A stretch of 25,322 bases of DNA, taken from the IMG/VR virus record IMGVR_UViG_3300048023_000238, positions 1 to 25,322 of that record; one strand, 5' to 3'. Positions 22,652 to 25,322 of this stretch are shown here, piece after piece. The position numbers and the translations under genes are program-made. The stretch is from a virus. The notes beneath the pieces are model-generated. The model did no database searches. It was not told where the DNA came from and saw nothing but the letters and a program-made list of their open reading frames with translations. Each line of letters starts with the position of its first letter. Position 1 is the stretch's first letter.

Positions 22652-22937
22652 CGGAATAGAAAAAGCATGTATGGAAATATGTGACGATAATACTAATATG
22701 TCAATACCATGGTATCTCATGGCGGCATATGCATATTATGAAGAAGATAGCCCAATAATAAGTGATGGTATGTTTGACAGACTTGCCAAGAAGATTTTAA
22801 AAGATTGGGATAATATTACGCACATGCATAAGCAACATCTAAACATAGATATGTTAGAGGCAGGTACATTCATAGGGGAATACCCAACACGAATAAAAGG
22901 AGCATTGCAAAGTGTCAGACAATCATACAAAGAATGA
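22641..22937 (+). CDS. Stand-alone Ia-like domain of NAD+-dependent DNA ligase
   Basis: The 98-residue product starts at TTG 22641, where AGAGG (22627-22631) is 9 bases upstream; it overlaps the metalloprotein gene by 11 bases. It contains AYYEEDSPIISDGMFDRLAK (about residues 31-50), matching the YY..D.P.ISD..YD.L signature of the LigA Ia subdomain that binds the NMN half of NAD+. No adenylation domain (KxDG), OB fold or BRCT follows, so it is not a ligase. I recall similar short phage proteins with a GTFxGEYPT-like tail. It may bind NAD+ or NMN, or just reuse the fold. Confidence 0.62.
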   Translation: MDINGIEKACMEICDDNTNMSIPWYLMAAYAYYEEDSPIISDGMFDRLAKKILKDWDNITHMHKQHLNIDMLEAGTFIGEYPTRIKGALQSVRQSYKE

Positions 22938-23088
22938 TGGTCCGATTGATGATATTACAACTGAAACTTTAGAGGGATGGATTAGACGTGACAGTAGTAG
23001 AAGTGGCGAGACGGATCTTAGACAACGATTGGAAGGGAGTAAAGGAAGTGGATATCTCAACTCTTGGACTCGCTTTGAGCATGGTTGA
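22912..23088 (+). CDS. Small hypothetical protein (58 residues)
   Basis: GTG 22912 has the strong AAAAGGAG (22895-22902) 9 bases upstream, within the end of the preceding gene. The product is hydrophilic (TLEGWIRRDSSRSGETDLRQ, then KGSGYLNSWTRFEHG). No family is recognised. It is supported only by the binding site, the stop near the next start, and the absence of another frame. Confidence 0.45.
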   Translation: MSDNHTKNDGPIDDITTETLEGWIRRDSSRSGETDLRQRLEGSKGSGYLNSWTRFEHG

Positions 23089-23100
23089 GGTAGTGAAGAA

Positions 23101-23241
23101 ATGACTCTCAGCGAACTGCGAAAAGCTTTGAATGATCTTGGTATTGAGTATATGATAAAGAAGCAAAATACTCACTCAGAAGATCACAGAGGAAATCTAG
23201 TAACTGTGAGATTTTTAATAGATGATGAGAAAGAGGGTTGA
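23101..23241 (+). CDS. Small hypothetical protein (46 residues)
   Basis: ATG 23101 follows GAGG (23087-23090) at about 10 bases. The product (MTLSELRKALNDLGIEYMIKK, then NLVTVRFLIDDEKEG) has a helix-strand-strand pattern. Function unknown. Its TGA stop (23239-23241) lies in the loop of a terminator and in the -35 box of the next promoter. Confidence 0.55.
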   Translation: MTLSELRKALNDLGIEYMIKKQNTHSEDHRGNLVTVRFLIDDEKEG

Positions 23242-23256
23242 CAGCCCTCTTTTTTT
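23230..23256 (+). terminator. Rho-independent terminator sharing bases with a promoter
   Basis: AAAGAGGG (23230-23237) pairs with CCCTCTTT (23245-23252) in a perfect 8-bp stem; loop TTGACAG; T run continues to 23256. The loop contains the -35 box of the next promoter. Confidence 0.85.
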
Positions 23257-23266
23257 ATTGTAGGTT
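23238..23266 (+). promoter_or_regulatory. Early-type promoter P2 with -35 in a terminator loop
   Basis: TTGACA (23238-23243), 17 bases, TAGGTT (23261-23266), then GATTCTGTAATAAGGAG (23267-23283), the same initially transcribed sequence as in P3. The -10 is poor, but its distance and the shared downstream sequence identify it as a member of the family. Confidence 0.65.
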
Positions 23267-23289
23267 GATTCTGTAATAAGGAGATAATT

Positions 23290-23631
23290 ATGCAAGAACA
23301 GATAGACACTCTACTCGAAAATATCAAAGCTGAATATGTTAACTTCAAACAAATGTGTGGTTCTAAAGATACCGTTACTGGTCAGAAGATGATCAAGGAT
23401 TTTGATGAAGGTCTTGGTTACAAAATAGGTAAGAAGTATATCAAGATCACTAAAGAAAACAATGGTTGCGTTTGGGGTTTCGTTGTCAACACTGACGAAG
23501 ATAAGAAGTTTCGTAAAGGTGACATCTTGAAAGCTGCAGGTTGGAATGCCCCTGCACGTAACAAGGCACGTGGTAATGTTGTTGATGGTCAATACAACAT
23601 CTGTTGGACTGGTCCTAACTATCTACGTTAG
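23290..23631 (+). CDS. Conserved-looking hypothetical phage protein
   Basis: The 113-residue protein has an N-terminal helix (about residues 1-20), then KYIKITKENNGCVWGFVV (about 49-66), FRKGDILKAAGWNAPARNK and GQYNICWTGPNYL. This pattern is familiar to me from small phage proteins of unknown role. Basic, without membrane or metal motifs. Start ATG 23290 has AAGGAG 6 bases upstream, behind promoter P2. Its codon choices and GC content look slightly different from the glycan block by eye. Confidence 0.7.
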   Translation: MQEQIDTLLENIKAEYVNFKQMCGSKDTVTGQKMIKDFDEGLGYKIGKKYIKITKENNGCVWGFVVNTDEDKKFRKGDILKAAGWNAPARNKARGNVVDGQYNICWTGPNYLR

Positions 23632-23634
23632 GAC

Positions 23635-23649
23635 TTGACTTAAAGTTAA
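23635..23649. promoter_or_regulatory. Operator-like palindrome without promoter
   Basis: TTGACTTAAAGTTAA has the same TTGAC-N5-GTYAA layout as the palindromes over the early promoters, but no -10-like sequence lies 17 bases beyond it. Confidence 0.35.
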
Positions 23650-23666
23650 ACTAAAGGAGAAAATCT

Positions 23667-23879
23667 ATGGGTGCTATGAAACAATTAGTGATTGAAGAAG
23701 AAGAAAAGATCGGTGGCGAGTTACAAGATCAAGTTTTCTTCTATGATAATTTCTCCGAGTTTCGTAAAAAAGTGTATGCAACATACGAAACAAACTGGTA
23801 TTTAAAAGATAAGGTTATCTGTAAAGAGTATGTTGATGAGGTTTCATATTATATATGGAATTGTAAATTTAGTAGTTGA
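23667..23879 (+). CDS. Small hypothetical protein (70 residues)
   Basis: ATG 23667 is 7 bases after AAAGGAG (23653-23659). The acidic product (LVIEEEEKIGGELQD, then aromatic-rich FRKKVYATYETNWYLKDKV) ends with YYIWNCKFSS. No domain seen. A palindrome like that of the promoters lies at 23635-23649, but without a usable -10 box. The TGA stop (23877-23879) is inside the -35 box of P3. Confidence 0.6.
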   Translation: MGAMKQLVIEEEEKIGGELQDQVFFYDNFSEFRKKVYATYETNWYLKDKVICKEYVDEVSYYIWNCKFSS

Positions 23880-23904
23880 CATCAAGTTAAAAGTTTGCTA
23901 ATGT
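23876..23904 (+). promoter_or_regulatory. Early-type promoter P3 (TTGACA-N17-TAATGT)
   Basis: TTGACA (23876-23881), 17 bases, TAATGT (23899-23904) with TGC before it (extended -10). TTGACATCAAGTTAA (23876-23890) is the near-perfect palindrome. GATTCTGTAATAAGGAG follows. Confidence 0.8.
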
Positions 23905-23929
23905 GATTCTGTAATAAGGAGACATGATG

Positions 23930-24139
23930 ATGTATGAAGTTGGAATGGGTGTTATTCGTGAGTATGTCAATATTGGCGCAGACAACTATACTGCCAAGGG
24001 AGAAATCTCAAGCATTCACGAAAACTCAGATGGTGAGACTCTTGTTACTGTAATGTACGATGACGGTGCGGTAAAAGTCTACACTGAGAACGCAATGAAC
24101 AATAAACGTATGATTGTAACTGAAGAGGTGATTTGGTAA
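23930..24139 (+). CDS. Small hypothetical protein (69 residues)
   Basis: Three ATGs in a row (23924, 23927, 23930) follow AAGGAG (23916-23921); 23930 gives the best spacing (8 bases). The product, starting MYEVGMGVIREYV, is rich in beta-forming residues (SSIHENSDGETLVTVMYDDG), as in a small barrel. Unknown role. TAATG joins it to the next gene. Confidence 0.6.
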   Translation: MYEVGMGVIREYVNIGADNYTAKGEISSIHENSDGETLVTVMYDDGAVKVYTENAMNNKRMIVTEEVIW

Positions 24140-24348
24140 TGTTTGCTTACTGCGATTATATCGCTGATGAGATCAGCAGTAAGTTCTGGTCTCAACAATC
24201 TGAAAACATTGTTGCCAAAGTTGGTAATGTTAACTATGATCTTCATCCTGAACAGGGGTGGATGATGAGCACGAAAAAAACGATTGAATTGACTGACAAT
24301 AACGGTAAGATGTACCGTGTAACTGTAGAGGAAATTGATAATGTTTGA
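24139..24348 (+). CDS. Small hypothetical protein (69 residues)
   Basis: ATG 24139 overlaps the previous TAA, with AGAGGTG 8 bases upstream. The product begins MFAYCDYIADEISSKFW; the second half (TIELTDNNGKMYRVTVEE) is likely two strands. No family recognised. Part of a four-gene unit from promoter P3. Confidence 0.6.
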   Translation: MFAYCDYIADEISSKFWSQQSENIVAKVGNVNYDLHPEQGWMMSTKKTIELTDNNGKMYRVTVEEIDNV

Positions 24349-24541
24349 TAAGTTTTTCACAGATATGAAAATCTTTATGGGGTTGAAAGAAAACACCAAT
24401 GAAGATGGTTCTATTAACTGGAGCTTTATTGATAGTGATCTATTCATGAAATGGTCTGTACTGCTTGATGGTGAAACTTACACTGAATGGTTTGACAAAG
24501 CTGCAGATATTATAGAGGATGAGTTAAATGTCAAAATATAA
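24341..24541 (+). CDS. Small acidic hypothetical protein (66 residues)
   Basis: ATG 24341 has GAGG (24328-24331) 9 bases upstream, and overlaps the previous gene by 8 bases. Acidic and aromatic (SINWSFIDSDLFMKWSVLL, TYTEWFDKAADIIEDEL). No motif. Acidic small early proteins often bind host proteins, but nothing here shows it. Confidence 0.58.
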   Translation: MFDKFFTDMKIFMGLKENTNEDGSINWSFIDSDLFMKWSVLLDGETYTEWFDKAADIIEDELNVKI

Positions 24542-24635
24542 TAAAGAAGCTGTTGAAAAGCAAATCCGCAAGGAAGGTATCAAAGGTAAAGAAGCAAAAC
24601 TGATCCATGCTCTGCTGAAAGGGCATGGAAAATAA
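24528..24635 (+). CDS. Small basic protein (35 residues)
   Basis: ATG 24528, with GAGG (24515-24518) 9 bases upstream inside the preceding gene, gives a helical, lysine-rich peptide ending KEAKLIHALLKGHGK. I recall similar short phage proteins with KEAKLIHALL, function unknown. It overlaps the preceding gene by 14 bases and is the last gene before P4. Confidence 0.55.
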   Translation: MSKYNKEAVEKQIRKEGIKGKEAKLIHALLKGHGK

Positions 24636-24638
24636 CAC

Positions 24639-24667
24639 TTGACATCAAGTCAAAAATATCATAATGT
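24639..24667 (+). promoter_or_regulatory. Early-type promoter P4 (TTGACA-N17-TAATGT)
   Basis: TTGACA (24639-24644), 17 bases, TAATGT (24662-24667). TTGACATCAAGTCAA (24639-24653) is a perfect-arm palindrome (TTGAC/GTCAA, 5-base centre). GATTCTGTAATAGAGAG follows. Confidence 0.8.
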
Positions 24668-24698
24668 GATTCTGTAATAGAGAGAAAGTGAGAATATA

Positions 24699-25112
24699 AT
24701 GGCTTATATGTCCCAAGCAAAGAAAAAAGAACTTGCCCCTGCTATCAAAAGTGTTTTGAAGAAGTACGGTGTTAAAGGCTCTATTGGTGTTAATAACCAT
24801 TCCTCATTAGTTGTTACCATTCGGGAAGGATCTATTGATTTCATCGGCATGGCAAATGCCAAAAACAAAGAGATTGCTGAACGGCGTAATCAGCCTTATT
24901 ATGCTAATGAAGGATACATTCAAGTAAACCATAATTATCCTGAGAACTATGGTGAAGCTGCACCTATGATCGAAGAACTTTCAGATGCTATGCATGGCGC
25001 AGGTTGGTATAACAACAGCGACATTATGACCGACTATTTTGATATTGCATGGTATGTTGATATCAATATCGGTAAGTGGGATAAACCCTATAAACTGGTA
25101 GAAAGTGCTTGA
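24699..25112 (+). CDS. Conserved-looking hypothetical protein (137 residues)
   Basis: The protein begins MAYMSQAKKKELAPAIK and has VLKKYGVKGSIGVNNHSSLVV, then YIQVNHNYPENYG and a tail with MTDYFDIAWYVDINIGKWD. This order is one I recall from a family shared by phages and plasmids, unassigned in function. Lysine-rich N-terminus and acidic C-terminus. Own promoter P4; weak AGAGAG binding site. The TGA stop (25110-25112) lies inside the -35 box of P5. Confidence 0.7.
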   Translation: MAYMSQAKKKELAPAIKSVLKKYGVKGSIGVNNHSSLVVTIREGSIDFIGMANAKNKEIAERRNQPYYANEGYIQVNHNYPENYGEAAPMIEELSDAMHGAGWYNNSDIMTDYFDIAWYVDINIGKWDKPYKLVESA

Positions 25113-25137
25113 CATTAAGTCAAGGATATGCTAATGT
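25109..25137 (+). promoter_or_regulatory. Early-type promoter P5 (TTGACA-N17-TAATGT)
   Basis: TTGACA (25109-25114), 17 bases, TAATGT (25132-25137) with TGC before it. TTGACATTAAGTCAA (25109-25123) has perfect TTGAC/GTCAA arms. GATTCTGTAAGAAAGAG follows. Confidence 0.8.
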
Positions 25138-25166
25138 GATTCTGTAAGAAAGAGAAAAGAAAATAA

Positions 25167-25322
25167 ATGATTCACGTACTAAGCAATAAAACAATTCTGA
25201 CTGACTGTGACGGTGTGCTCCTTGATTGGGAGTACGCCTTTGACGCTTGGATGAAGCGGCATGGTTATGAAGTTGTTCAAGAGAATGCCTATAAGATGAA
25301 CATCAAGTATGGTCTTGAAAAG
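25167..25322 (+). CDS. HAD-like phosphatase, N-terminal part (cut by right edge)
   Basis: Only the first 52 codons are present. ILTDCDGVLLDWEYAFD (about residues 10-26) carries the HAD motif I D-x-D-G-V, where the first Asp (about residue 13) is the phosphorylated nucleophile and the second the acid/base. Small HAD proteins in marine phages are often annotated as 5'-nucleotidase or phosphatase-like. The cap and remaining motifs lie beyond the window. It is read from P5. Confidence 0.72.
   Translation, partial: MIHVLSNKTILTDCDGVLLDWEYAFDAWMKRHGYEVVQENAYKMNIKYGLEK

Noticed and set aside
23635-23663. Sixth early promoter
   Set aside because: TTGACT and the palindrome are there, but 17 bases later the sequence is AGAAAA, not a -10 box; kept only as an operator-like site.
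1-25322. tRNA genes, CRISPR arrays, insertion sequences, attachment sites
   Set aside because: No cloverleaf-like sequence with GTTCRANNC, no regularly spaced repeats, no transposase and no integrase were found by reading.

Overview
The window reads as a compact, AT-rich bacteriophage genome segment. All convincing genes lie on the + strand, starts and stops overlap or nearly touch, and the only gene-free stretches are short leaders (the longest is about 140 bases). The replication and nucleotide genes (RNase H/5'-3' exonuclease, PhoH ATPase, SNase-like nuclease, a GIY-YIG nuclease of the type common in T4-like marine phages, and a B12-dependent class II ribonucleotide reductase) suggest a T4-superfamily myovirus. 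The host is probably a marine or other aquatic bacterium that can supply cobalamin. This host reading is inference; no host-specific marker is present.

Layout. (1) 1-1245: two short unknown genes, then a spanin pair for lysis, in which the outer-membrane lipoprotein gene starts inside the inner-membrane coiled-coil gene. (2) 1245-3565: a NodU-type O-carbamoyltransferase overlapping an SGNH-hydrolase-like gene. (3) 3566-5933: a sigma70-like promoter, a leader with a small hairpin, and the class II ribonucleotide reductase. (4) 5934-9726: a 44-residue zinc-knuckle protein, a strong terminator, the GIY-YIG nuclease, an SNase-like nuclease, a promoter with a possible 8-codon leader peptide, RNase H, several small proteins, and PhoH. 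(5) 9692-22231: about 12.5 kb of end-to-end surface-sugar type genes: a 2OG-Fe(II) oxygenase, three methyltransferase-like genes, a radical SAM/SPASM enzyme, GalE-like epimerase, three GT25-like and four DxD-type glycosyltransferases, two further putative transferases, and a protein combining a ParB-like motif with a nucleotidyltransferase motif. No internal promoter or terminator was seen, so it is probably one long transcription unit. (6) 22228-25322: small, probably early genes (HExxH metalloprotein, a stand-alone piece resembling the Ia domain of NAD+ ligase, several unknowns, and the start of a HAD-like phosphatase). This region is punctuated by a family of near-identical promoters.

The sugar block together with the carbamoyltransferase and SGNH protein looks like a phage-encoded pathway to build and decorate a glycan, on the virion or on the host envelope. 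Which of these it is cannot be told from the sequence. The most unusual regulatory features are the repeated promoter TTGACA-N17-TAATGT, whose -35 box forms the left arm of a palindrome; the repeated nesting of the upstream gene's TGA stop inside the -35 box; one place where stop codon, terminator loop and -35 box share the same bases; and a TATAAATA sequence leading into a hairpin that covers the start region of the GIY-YIG gene, a layout like that known for T4 late-expressed genes.
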